A DNA stretch of 64,000 bases from Iris pallida (Eukaryota > Streptophyta > Magnoliopsida > Asparagales > Iridaceae): the NCBI GenBank assembly GCA_029216955.1, contig JANAVB010006998.1, positions 496,001-560,000 of the forward strand, written 5' to 3'. The notes beneath the pieces were generated by a model. The model was given only the letters and a program-made list of their open reading frames with translations. It was not told the DNA's origin and did no database searches. Positions 12,383 to 24,629 of the stretch are shown here, piece by piece (the stretch's first letter is position 1; every line of letters starts with the position of its first letter). The translations under genes and the position numbers were made by a program.

Positions 12383-14164
12383 AAAAATAATTTCGTCCTC
12401 AAAATTTAAGGGAAGAGTCCATCATCTATGATAGAAGACGGTTTCCATTAGCTATCATTTATTCTCATGGTCATTTCATACTACGAATCCTTGAGGGTTT
12501 CTACCCACCTTTGGTCACACTACTCTCTCAAATGTATGCCTCTACAACTTTATAATCATCCAACTAATTGCTAAAAGCAACCACCACAGATATCTATAGC
12601 ATAAGGCACCTACAATCCTCTCATATCCATCAATCAACCCAAAAATCTAACAAGCAATAAATTTACACAAGTAGCTAAGAAATGCTGATACATGCTAATA
12701 AGTATGACCATTCATCGCTCCGAGATAGGAAGGACAGGTATATAAGGTAAAATAATCGAGAGCGAAAATGAAGTTTCAATAGCGGTAGAGTGCATCCTAT
12801 GGTGCGGATGGAAAGAAAGTCTATGAACCATTGACTTATCTGCTAGATTGGGTTACTCTAGTCCAGTCACTTGCTAAGTCTAAGAACCCTTCGTCTCTTA
12901 GAGTGGCATGCACTCCGTGCAATACAGAAATTCCGTTCTCGAAATTAATCTAAATATGGTTCCATAATGGAACGGAAATTGAAGAAATCAAGATTGAGAT
13001 TCTTTCCGTGGTTATTTAAACACAAAAACAGGGGATATAAATACAATAGTAGTTCGTATCGCGACTCCCAGGTAGATGAAATAAGGGTTACGGATGACTT
13101 CTCATTCTAAGGGGAGACTACATATTAGGTATAGGGACCTATTTCAAATAGTTTGGGTTCATAGTCCAAATATGTTGGTATACAAGGATAGATTTTAATG
13201 GTTCTTAATGGGCTTCCTGATTGGACAACAATCGTCGGTTGGATGAACCTTGGACTTCAATCTATATTGACTGGATAAGATTCCAATGATAAAACTATTT
13301 CTATCAGGCTAGGGTAACCTAGAATAGGTTTCCACCCAAGTGGTTGAGCTAGTTGGGCGGTCAAAATGGTTAACTAGGTCCTTAAAGCCCAAAATGCGCC
13401 TTCAGTGACTTTTATGTTTAAGTAACATGAGAAGACACAATTGAATGGCACACTAGTGACACGTGCGTAGTGGGCTTCGAGTAGATCACAACTATATATT
13501 GGATCGAATGAAATGAGTCGAGGTTGAGGCTCTAATGGAAGTCAGAAAGTATACGGGTATTATGGTAAGGGTTATAGCTAGTCCTTTTGACTGGAAAGTC
13601 GTACCCTAAAAATAGAGTACAAGAGAATGTGTTTGAGTGGGACATAATATACCTAGATGAAGGTGGACTTGTCTAGATATGGTATACGAAATTTGTTGGA
13701 AGGTAACAGATGGTCTCGTGCTTCGATTTTTAATGACACAGCCGGGGACACCAAATGATCTAAATGGAAAGTGGAAGTCCATGGGGCACTAATTATTATC
13801 CTAATGAAAATTATTCTAATCAATCGGTACTCCTCGTATATCCTAAAATTTTAGAAAGGCTTACCGTCTTCCCACCTTAGAAGCTAGGTCATAGTTTTAG
13901 GAATAATGAGGTTAGAAGAATTCCCAAGTCCGGGTATTGTACCTCGACTCTTGTTAAATAAAAATAAGGCATGGTGTAACGGGATACGGTATATATAAGT
14001 CAAGTCATGGATCGTTCTTCAATAAATGGAAAACGAGTGTGTATCATGACACATGGTAGATAAAATAGAATGATCCACTCGTCCACAGTATACAAGCGTT
14101 ATAGTGATCATGTATTGCTGTTGACAACTGGTAAATCATAATATGACAGGGTATTTAAGCTATG
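12383..14164 (-). other. Element C interior, 3' part, non-coding
   Basis: About 1.8 kb with no recognisable gag or pol in any frame. A block near 13590-13680 resembles 735-1040 at the left end of the window. I see no gene, tandem array or structured RNA here. Confidence 0.6.
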
Positions 14165-14862
14165 GTATTTGTAAAACCTCTAAATTTCTACTATTTTTTA
14201 TTAAATTTGGTACTGATTTAAAATTTTGTATTGTATGTCGTATAGTCGTATTGTACGTCGCGCACGAAATTTTATTTTTTTGTAGTTGCTCGTCAAGTGC
14301 GAATATGTGCGAGCGTACATATTTTAGAAAAATATTTTTCTATTTTATTATACACTTTCAAAATATTATATAATTATTATTTTTGCTATAAAAAGTCTTT
14401 TTGTTTTTAGCAGTTATTAATCATAAATAATATTTTATTGTATACTAGGAAAAGCATAATCATGTATGCATTATTCGTGCATACATATATTTCGTAATTA
14501 TTTATTAGTCTATTTTAAATAAAAATGTAATTTTTGAGATTTATTAATATTAATATTTTATTATTCAAAAAGATATTTAAAAATATTTATTATTTTCGAA
14601 ATTATTATTATTGGTATTTTGAAAAATATATTTGGAAGTTATTGTGGCCATTTAAATCTTGATTTAATTTTTGGATTTATTTAAATAGTTAAATATTTGA
14701 AGTTTGATTTATCCCATTTGATTTTGAACTAAAAATTTAATTAGATTTAAATTGGATTTGTATTTGGATTTGGATTTAAATTGATTTAAATTAAATTACG
14801 AATTATCTAATTTTGGGTTTAAACTATTCCTAGTTCTTATCCAAATGAGAATTCCCACATCC

Positions 14863-14870
14863 TATAAATA
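14863..14870 (+). promoter_or_regulatory. TATA box of F1 LTR
   Basis: TATAAATA in the context CACATCCTATAAATAGGCAG, conserved in F2. It lies about 0.7 kb into the LTR, after the AT-rich U3 and just before the GC-rich stretch. Confidence 0.7.
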
Positions 14871-14994
14871 GGCAGGTACTCCTCCATTATTTTTCCACAA
14901 GCCATAATTATTCTACAAATATTTCCACCATAAGTGTACGTGCATCGTGTCGATGACCATATTTCCTTCCATAAATTTTTCTATTACAATTACA

Positions 14995-16090
14995 GTCTCC
15001 GTCATGTCAGACAACCCTGGACACGATGCACCGCTATCCCGCAAGCCCTGTCTCTCTCCCGCACATCCCTAAACCCTATTTTTCCTGCCTGGGCATCCCG
15101 GCGCTTCCCCTTCCCTCTACCCAACTTCTACACCAGACCACCACACCCGTCGCCGATGCCAGACCGACCACAACCAACATCCGTCCACCTCGTCGTTCAC
15201 CTCTGCCGCAACCATGGTCAGCAACATCACCCCAACACCACCGCCACGGCCATTCCCGGTTGACTCGACGCTCGCCAAACACCCTCTCCTCCAGCAACCT
15301 CACCATCATCGCCATCCCACAGCCGTCGCGTCCGGCCAACTCCGGCCAAGTCCCAGCCTGTAACCACCTCCGTCATCTCCGCTAGCCCGACCAACCCCCA
15401 CAAACCTGTCTACGACTACACCTTCACCGCGCCTCCAATCCCAGTGCTTCCAACCTAAAACCAACACTACTGTTCCCCTGCTCTTCATCGTCGACCAAGC
15501 CCAGCCAAACTCCGGCCATCCATCCTGGCCGCTCCCATCACTCCGGCAACACACCACCGCAGCCCCGACCAAATCATAACACCACCACCAACATCCAAAT
15601 AATAAAAAATAAAACACTAACCCTAAAACTCACCTCGCCGCCGACCGGAGCTCCGCCTCCAGCGCCGCCACGGTCTCCGCCTGAGCGGCCAACCCGAACC
15701 CCGTCGACTTCACCCCGGCATCTTTCCTCCTCTTCGGACCAGCCGTCGCGACCCCAAAACCCCCGCTCCTCCGCGAGATGCCGCACCCGCGTCGCGATCT
15801 CCGTCTGAGCTCCGAGCCCAGCCCCCGAACTCTGGCTCCTTTCTCCTCCGGCCGGTGCCTCCAGCGCGTCACTGCCCGTGGCCGCCGCCTTCCGTCGTTG
15901 CATGAGCACGCGCCACCGGCGCTTCTCCGGACCACGCGTCCATCTCTTCCGCTACCCCCTCTGGATCTGCCGAGTCCCGGCGAGCTTCAGCCGCCGACCA
16001 TCCGCGCCGCCCCGCTTCCTTCCCTCCGACTGACCATCCCGCTCTCTCATCTCACTTTTCTCTCTCTCTCTCCTCTGCTCCTCTTTAGCC
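14995..16090 (+). other. GC-rich, proline-codon-rich leader inside F1 LTR
   Basis: A sharp switch from AT-rich DNA to a C-rich block with many CCG, CCA and CTC triplets, closed by a TCTCTC tract, then T-rich DNA and (ATT)n at 16280-16362. Open frames exist on both strands (for example 15026-15385 plus and 15574-15909 minus), but they are not conserved as proteins in F2. It is best read as the transcribed R/U5 or leader part of the LTR downstream of the TATA box. Confidence 0.6.
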
Positions 16091-18478
16091 ATTGCTCACG
16101 AAAAGAGGATATAAACAAAGAACAGCTGAACAGCTTTCTATTTTTTTATTTGTTATTATTTTTGTTTATTTTTGTTTGTTTATTATTTTAGGTTATTAGT
16201 TTTTGTTGTTGTTTTTTTTTTTGTATTTTGTTTTGGTTTTTCTTTATTAATTGCTTTTTTTTAGTATCTGTTATTTCTAACTATTATTATTATCATTATT
16301 ATTATTAATATTAGCATTATTATTATTATCATTATTATTATTATCATTATTATTATCTTTAGTATTTTGTTGCATTAAGGAAATAAAAATATAATATAAT
16401 TTCCAAATTATTTTGGTAACAAAAGTGCATTGATGCATAATTAAATACATAATTTCAAATTGATATCAAAGCATGAAATATTACTATATTGTTTTATGGT
16501 TTTTTAAAATATAGTCTACGACCTAAAATCCTATTTTTTTTACTAAATTGGATTTTTGCTCTAAAATGATTTTTCAATATTTTTAAGTATTTTAAGTGTT
16601 TACCTAAATTAGTGTTATATTATTATTTATGGCTTTTATAAAAAAAATTATATTTGATAAAATTAGTTTTTAGCCTAAATTGTTTTCTTATATTTTTAAA
16701 TAAATATTTGTAATATTTTGAATAAAGGAAAAATCTAGTTTTGTTTATAATTGATTATCAAACATAGTTTCCAAATAAAAGGTATTTTATAAAATAGTTA
16801 TGGATATTTTATTATACTAAATTCTTCGAATATTTATTCTTGTCCATAACCAAATCCTTCCTAATCTTCTTGCAAATCTGGACTACCTTATATCGAACCT
16901 AATTAATTTGACCCTTCTGGACCCAATGGAACTGTCCGTACCCCCATCAGATGTCACATTGCATAGTTGTTGCACCGAAGTCAAAGTTTGTGCCACATTG
17001 ATTATCGCAGCACATCAGGCGTACTACCAGGCAAGACACCTTGCCATTTGCTGTTTACTTATTTTAGCTCATATTTTATGCATTATTATTTTCTTTATGC
17101 AAAATAAACTGTGATACATGGCATAACCTGTTAGAACTTACTGTTCATTTATATTTTCTGCTATGTATTATTTTTCTTACACTTTAAACCTAGTTTTAAG
17201 GGACCACCTTGTGTGTTGCATTCATTGGCCTTGACACGCATTACCACGAAGTTGTGTATCGCATGTAGAACATGAAAGTGCGTGATTGGCTGGCCACCAG
17301 TACGTACAAGCCGTGCGATAGGAATAACCGCTAATAGAATTGCATGCTAGTTTGACTTAGCGGTTATAGAGGTTAATGTTGTGGATACAACATAGTAGGC
17401 ATTGGGCGGGGAGGACAATTCCTTAGCTTATGGGCTTCGATACACTTTCCCTTGTGACCCGGACTCTTCGCTAGAGATACGGGGCTGATGACCCATGATT
17501 ACTGACGGCCACTGACGTTCTGCGGAACGTTATGCTCTTATTGATTGGGCCTCTAGTACCCCAAGGGGGGACTATGCCGATCCTATTCAGCCAGGGCCCA
17601 TGCGTAGGAAGGATTGTTCTTAACTACATTTCACTTAAACTGGTTAGGCACCTTTATCCGTTAGGTACGAGTACTTTTGGTTTGGGTACTTGTATCTGAC
17701 CGTGGCTTGGAACAATAACTTGTCGCATATTAGTTCGTCACATCTTGTCCTTGTTTGGTTGTAGGTGTGACTTACTACTTAGATGAGAAGGTATTGAACC
17801 ATGTTGTGACCTGTAAAACCCCTAAAATTTTTACTATTTTTTTTTTAATTTTTGGTACTGATTTAAATTTTTATTATTGTACGTCGCGTAGTCGTATTGT
17901 ACGTCGCGTACGAAATTTTTATTTTTCGTAATTACTCGACGAGTGCGAATATGTGCGAGCGTACATATTTTTAGAAAAACATTTTTTTCTATTTTTATAG
18001 TTTCAAGATAATTTATATAATAATTATTTTTGCCATTATACCAAATTTCTAAGTTGGTTATTTTAAGCCTTTCTTTCTAATATTTATTAATAATAAATTA
18101 TATTTCATTGTATACTAGAAAAATATAATTTTGTATAAATAATTATGCATACATATTTCATAATTAATTATTAGTTTATTTTTAAATAATAAGGTATTTT
18201 TGAAATTATTATAATAGCATTTTTGGAAAACATATTTTGAAAATATTGTGGCAATTTAAATCTTGATTTAATTTTTGGATTTATTTAAATTAAATTAATA
18301 TCTATATTTGGAATTTGAATTATGTCATTTGGTTTTAAACTAAGGATGTCAATTTAATTAGATTTAAATGGACTTTTAATTTGGATTTGAATTTGATTGA
18401 TTTTAATTAATAGATTTAATTATCTAAATTGGGTTTAAACTACTCCTAATCTTTATCCAATTGGGAATTCCCACATCC

Positions 18479-18486
18479 TATAAATA
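18479..18486 (+). promoter_or_regulatory. TATA box of F2 LTR
   Basis: Same TATAAATAGGCAGGTACT context as in F1, at the same relative position. Conservation between two otherwise diverged copies supports promoter use. Confidence 0.7.
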
Positions 18487-18609
18487 GGCAGGTACTCCTC
18501 CAATTCATTATTTATCCACAACAATTTTCTTCACAAATCTACGTACATCGTGTTTGTGTCCATCCAAATTCTTACTCCAAATTTTACATATACATTATCG
18601 TCCCTTCCA

Positions 18610-19490
18610 TGTCGGACACTCCCCTGACAAAATCAAATTCCTAATCTAAACCTATTCTAACCATATCCAGCCCCATCCTGGCCGAACCCCCATCAGCCCA
18701 TCACCACCTCTTCTCCGCTGCCCCCGATTCCCTGCCGTCCTGGCTATTGCCACTACCCACGACCGCTCCCAGCCACCATCCAGACCACGCCTCCCCCATT
18801 ATCCAACCAGCCACCCTCGCCGTGGCCATCACCACAACCGGCCCATCCCGACCATCCATCCATAGAACCCCCACTGTCCCCAACTCCGGAACCCTCGACC
18901 AACCACCGTCGCCTTTACCACACCCGACGCCACCACGGCGCTGTCCCCTCAACACCACGGTGCTGTCCCCGTCACCACCAGCCATCAACCCAACCACCAG
19001 TTTCATCATCACCACCACCCTCACGATAGCCACCGCCACCGCGGCCAACAACCACCAGCATATCCAAACCCAAAAACCCCAAAATAAAATCCAACACACA
19101 CCACCACCCCCTTACTTGTTCGCCGCCGGCCGGAGATCCGCTGCCGTCGGGTCACCGTGGCACCGCGCTACCGCCGCCGGCGTGTCCTAGCCGCAACGTA
19201 TCCCCCTTCCTTCCTCCGGGCGCGTCCGCCGCTCCCTGCTGCCTCCGCGAGCTGGCCGCCCAAGCCCTCGCCGGAAACCCCTTTCTCCTCACCACCGCCG
19301 CACTCCACCCTCCTCCGCCGAGTCTCCGCGCCCTCTTTCTCTCTCCGTTCTTCCCCACTCTCCGACCCAAACCACCAGTTTTCGACCGCCTGAGCCGCAC
19401 CCCTTCGATCCCCTCTCCTTCCCAGCACCCTCTCTCTCTCGATCTCTTCTCTCAGTCGCCTTCTTCTTTCTCTCTCTCTCTCTCACTAAT
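18610..19490 (+). other. GC-rich leader inside F2 LTR
   Basis: The counterpart of the block in F1, again between the TATA box and a TCTCTC tract, followed by (ATT)n-like tracts at 19640-19790. The sequence differs a lot from F1 although base content and position are kept. Frames on both strands are open only because of composition. Confidence 0.6.
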
Positions 19491-19751
19491 TCTAACATTT
19501 TCCTCTGGTTTTTTTATTGTATTTTTATTTGTTTTGTTTCCAACTTTCTGAGAAGCACAGAAACCTGTATCAGTTTTTGTTTTTTGTTTTTTTTGCTTCC
19601 TTGTTGCTTCCCGAGGAAGCTTTGGTTATTACTATTTTTATTTTTATTATTATTATTATTATTAATAATATATTATTATAATATGATTAATATTACTAAC
19701 TATAGTTGTGCATTAATATTTTACTGTTACTATTATTATTATTGTTAATAC

Positions 19752-19787
<36 letters not shown>

Positions 19788-22479
19788 ATTTAGTATTTTA
19801 TAGTGAATATCTGTAATTTAAATATTTAGATATATTTTATTGAGATGTATTTTTGACAACTGTCTATATGTAAGTATGTGTACTTTTCAACAGTTGTATA
19901 TTAATTATTATACCGTATTTATTAATATAAGTATTACTGAAAATATTTGAGCTATTATTTTTATAAGTAAGTATTAATGTTATTCTTAAATAAATATACT
20001 AGTATTTTTTAGACAAAAATATTTTACTAGGCTTGCTCTATGTTATTTTTAAAACTAGATTTCGGATGCTAAATATGTATACTAAAAAGTATTGCCAAAA
20101 ATAGGTTATCCAAAAAATATGGTTTTCTAGAATATTTATCTAAAGTATTTTTATCAACATCGTTTCTCTCAAAAACGAGAATTTACAAACACTTAGTATT
20201 TTTATCCAAAACTAATTTTTCTTGACTGTGAGTATTTTTTTCTTATACTTATTTTGACATATGAAAACTAGTTTTAGGAATTATAAATATTTTCTAAAAC
20301 TCGTATATATATAATATTTATCCATTATTTCTTTGATTTTTCTTCTGTCCGTATCCAGTCCTTTTATTCCTATTCTGTCACCAATTCCGTACTACCTTAT
20401 GGCCACCCTAACTAAATTGACCCTTCTAGACCCGATGGAACTGTCCATACCACCATCAGAGGTCACCTTGCATAGTTGTTGCACCAAAGTCGCAGTTTGT
20501 GCTACCGTGATTATCGCACTACACCAGGCGTCCTACCAGGCAAGACACCTTGCCATTTGCTGTTTAATTATTTTAGCTCATATTTCATGCATTATTCATT
20601 ATTTTCTTTATATAAAATAAACTGTGATACATGGCATAACCTATTAGAACTTACTGTTCTTTTATATTTACTGTTATGTATTAATTTTCTTACACATTAA
20701 ACCTAGATTTAAGGGACCACCTTGTGTGTTGCATACATAGGCCTTGACATATTTATACCACGTTGTTGTGAGTCACATATAGGACTCGAACATGCGTGAT
20801 TGGCTGGCCACCAGTACGTATAAGTTGTGCGTTAGGAAATAACTGCTATTAGAATTACATGCTAGAAGACTTAGCAGTTATGAGTTGGCATTGAACGGGG
20901 AGAACATGATTGGAAGTTGACGACCACCCTATCTATCGTAGACTCGCTCGCTACTGAGGAACGATAAGTAGACTATATGCTATAGACTCGCTCGATACTG
21001 AGGAATAGTTTATGGTGTTGTGACTCGCTACTAAGGTACTGCATTGGTATTTTCTTGACTTGACCTGGTAGTCATGCGACCATGAACTGTTCTTAAAACT
21101 GTATTCACCTAGATTTGGTTAGGCGCCCTTATCCGTTAGGTACGTGTACTTTTGGTTTTGGTACTTGTTTCTGATCGTGGCTTAGAACAATAACTTATCG
21201 CGGATTAGTTCGTCACATCTTGTCCTTGTTTGGTTGTAGGTGTAACTTACTACTCCGATGAGAAGGTATTGAACCTTGTTGGGGTCCGGATACCATATTG
21301 GATTCATAGTATGGAAAGATATGTCACCGTGAATTAGTTTACCATCTCCTGTCCTTGTTTGGTTGGGGGGATGGTACGCTAGTTCAATAGATGTGTATTG
21401 GACCATGTTATAATTCAATTGACTTATTTATTTGAGCAATATTTATTCAGTTTATATGGCATGATATTATGTGTCTTGTTACGTCCCTCTGAGGACCTGG
21501 TTATCTCGTCAGGTGTGTGCTATTGTCTTTCGCAGGTGCTCTAGCTCTAGTCGTGACCATCTCTATTTCTTCGAGGATGATTGCGCTTGGATCGTCTTCG
21601 CTTCGCTCGCCAAATTTATTTCTTTTCTTATATATTTTTCTTTACTTGTTGGTAGTGGATTTGTCTCCGCCCAACATATTGTATCAAGACAATTCATTAT
21701 CATTGTATGATATTTTTTATTCATTTATTTTGTGTGGATGAGATTATTTATGGTTCTACTGCATTTTACAGCTTATGTATTCATACGAGGCTTCCATATA
21801 TTGGAGTATACTTCGTATGAGTATAGCTGGCATGTCTACGTTCCTAGTCCTACGTATTTTGGGACTGGGGCGTTACAGGTCCGGATACCATATTGGATTC
21901 ATAGCATGGAAAGATACATCACCGTGAATTAGTTTACCATCTCCTGTCCTTATTTGGTTAGGGAGATGGTACGCTCGTTCAATAGGTGTGTATTGGACCA
22001 TATTATAAATTCAATTGACTTATTTATTTGAGCAATATTTATTCAGTTTATATGGCATGATATTATATGTCTTATTACGTCCCTCTGAGGACCTGGTTAT
22101 CTCTTCAGGTGTGTGCTCTTGTCTTTCGTAGGTGTTCTAGCTCTAGCCGTGGTCCTCTCTATTTCTTCGAGGATGATTGCACTTGGATCGTCTTCGCTTC
22201 GCTCGCCAAATTCATTTCTTTACTCATGTATTTTTCCTTTACTTGTTGGTAGTGGATTTGTCTCCGCCCAACATATTATATCAAGATAATTCATTATCAT
22301 TTTATGATATTTTTTATTCATTTATTTTGTGTGGATGAGATTAGTTATGGTTCTACTGCATTTTACAGCTTATGTATTCATACGAGGTTTCCATATATTG
22401 GAGTATACTTCGTATGTATACAGCTGGCATGTCTACGTTCCTAGTCCTACGTATTTTGGGACTGGGGCGTTACAGTATT

Positions 22480-24605
22480 GGCTAATGCTAGTGATTGTGG
22501 TGTTCCAACACTAGTTACGTCTTAATAATAAAACTTACATAACTAGGGCAATACTTATTGGAAACCAATCTCGGGATGACTGTCTACCATAGTCACGGTA
22601 AATGACTGTCCTTACCCTTGTCTATTCACCTCACGTCTAAACTGTGGGCTTTGGTTGAGGAACGGTTGAGTCAAGGCATAAGGATTTCTCGTTAAGGCAA
22701 TATTCAAGAAAAATATTTAGACACTCACAATGAATTGTTTCTTGAGAATAGATAGTCTCTTGGGTTGGCATTTCGACTAAGGGTAAAACCCTCATCATTC
22801 TCAATTTCAGACTGCTCGAAAGTCCCGATAACAGTTTGGGGTCGAGAGGAGAACGAGTAACTCAATCACATGGCTGGCTGATGATAACTACACTTATGTA
22901 TACAACTACCATAGCCATGGGGATACTCGGTATCTCTCTACCAATTACGAGCTTCTGTCTTTCCACATCAGTGAAAGACAAAATAATAAAGAGTTCAAGA
23001 AAGATCTCACTGAATACAATCACGTGATTCAAAGGCGAACGTATAATTCAAAAGGAATTGTCAATGCAGTCATGGATGAGATCCTAGATATCTCTACATC
23101 TCAATCTATGAAGGTTAATCAGAGGGAGAGCGAACCGGGTGCACTACGGTTGATCAGACCATAATACATAGATTCTGATTAGACAATATGTTAGCAGGTG
23201 TCCCTACTAAACATATGCCTCGAATCAAGCTCGAGAACAGAGTGAGCTTGCAAAACTAAGCTGTAACAACAGCGTTTGTTAAGATAGTCGAATAAAATTA
23301 TGCGAGATTTTTGAAAGAAGGCACAAGTAGTTCGAGTTTTGTGAGAATCAAACCTTACTCGGTGTTCTTGCTTATACAGTCTTCCTACTATCTTCTTATC
23401 CACAAGGACTTGGTCGACTAATGGGTTATGACCTCTAACTTCTGTATTCTAGGTAAACCTATTAGTGTCAATCAATTTCCTCGTCAATAAGTCACAAGGA
23501 CTACAGAATGCTAGGTCGGGAGACATGCTACCCAACTTACAAAACTTCCACTAATATCAGCTTTGGATCTTACGGGACATACATGACATTATCCTATCCT
23601 CTATGGTATCCCAAACTTGTAATCATGTTTGAAGTCATTTCACCGCGGATTACGCCTCGCCTGTATACTCTGGCTGTGGTAAATCCTTGGTTTCGTAACT
23701 CAACATGATACAAAATTGAACACTTCTTAACTCTATCCAATATTGGCTCAAGGGTATCTACGATCAAGAGAGGACCACTAGCCATAGTTTTGGCAATATC
23801 CCATCACCTATATTTTCTTAAACTAATTTCACCTCTAGGGGTTGTGTCTCGCCAGTGCGCTGCTGGCTGCAGTATATCCATAGTCTCCAAAATTCAATTA
23901 AATGGCGACAATGCGTTGCTGTCCTGCCATTATGAGTTAACTAACATTCCTTTAACTATATCCGTAAGAATTCATGAGCTTCTAGAGATTCAAACATGTT
24001 GACTATGAAATAAAGTGTAAGTATTTGCCCTATCAACCCTTAAAATAAAAGATTGAGCGGGGAGGAAATAACTGAAGACAAAAGATATACAATATTCTAG
24101 TATCTATTTCATGTGTATTCAAACCATGGAAAAACATTGAATCGAACTAACTCGAGGTCCGTATATGGATAACAAAATCAAAATTTTATAAAATAATGAT
24201 TCTTAGGGCAACTAGGAATTAAATAGACAATTCAGACTAGGATATGGGGATGATACCTAAAAGGCAAAGAGAAGGAATTGAGCAATTTATCAAGGTTAGA
24301 TTATTAATTCTGGGAAGCCATGTCTCACCAAGTGAATAATCTATCCACATTGGATTGTATCGTCATATCAAGAGGTAATAGTGTACCTATGGGGATCTAA
24401 CAAACTATCAAAATTAATAACTCCTTATCTAAATTCGATGGCCTAGACTACCCATCGGTAAATTTGTATAGGGGACTCCTAGCCCTAGTCATTCACTTAA
24501 ATTAAATTAATCCTAATTCGTGAATGAGCATTTCCTTGTCGCAGGCTCGCAATAGTACAACTAACTTAAGTACCATCACGAGTTCGTATGATTTGCAAAA
24601 ACAGA
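22480..24605 (-). other. Element C interior, 5' part, non-coding but shared with G
   Basis: About 2.1 kb. On the minus strand, 23250 down to about 22930 aligns with plus 54350-54660 in element G: TCTAATCAGAA, GGTCTGATCAACC, TTTTGAATTAT and GAACTCTTTA blocks occur in the same order. G carries an ORF of 119 codons there (54476-54835), but C does not keep it, so conserved coding is not supported. No known domain was recognised. Confidence 0.55.
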
Positions 24606-24621
24606 CCTGCATGGGCCACCA
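24606..24621 (-). other. Primer-binding site of element C
   Basis: The minus strand reads TGGTGGCCCATGCAGG, eight bases after the LTR end at 24630. It is the same 16-mer as in A, and supports a common tRNA primer, probably tRNA-Ile. Confidence 0.65.
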
Positions 24622-24629
24622 CAAAAACT

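Larger units (their letters stand above)
17812..21877 (+). mobile_element. F2: solo LTR of the same family nested inside F1
   Basis: A complete 4066-bp copy from TGTAAAACCCC to GGGGCGTTACA. Its last 0.6 kb (21283-21877) is repeated directly after it as the tail of F1 (21878-22474), which is what insertion of one LTR copy inside another gives. The flanks are TGACC on the left and GGTCC on the right, so no clean duplication remains; the site may have mutated or the copy may have been exchanged by recombination. Confidence 0.8.
14170..22474 (+). mobile_element. F1: solo LTR in element C, split by F2
   Basis: Starts TGTAAAACCTC at 14170 and ends GGGGCGTTACA at 22474; GTATT flanks both sides (14165-14169 and 22475-22479). 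The first part runs 14170-17811 and the last part 21878-22474; F2 lies between. No interior, PBS or second LTR accompanies it, so it is a solo LTR of about 4.2 kb left by recombination. The orientation is taken as plus because the TATA box and TG/CA ends read that way. Confidence 0.85.

Noticed and set aside
15026..15385. Proline/histidine-rich ORF of 119 codons
   Set aside because: Open because of C-rich composition; overlapping open frames on both strands and no conservation as protein in the F2 copy.
18747..19190. Proline-rich ORF of 147 codons in F2
   Set aside because: Same reason as above; lies in the GC-rich leader of the LTR.
21471..21932. Overlapping small ORFs in the F LTR tail, repeated at 22067-22514
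   Set aside because: They are duplicated only because the LTR tail is duplicated; frames differ by stops between copies.
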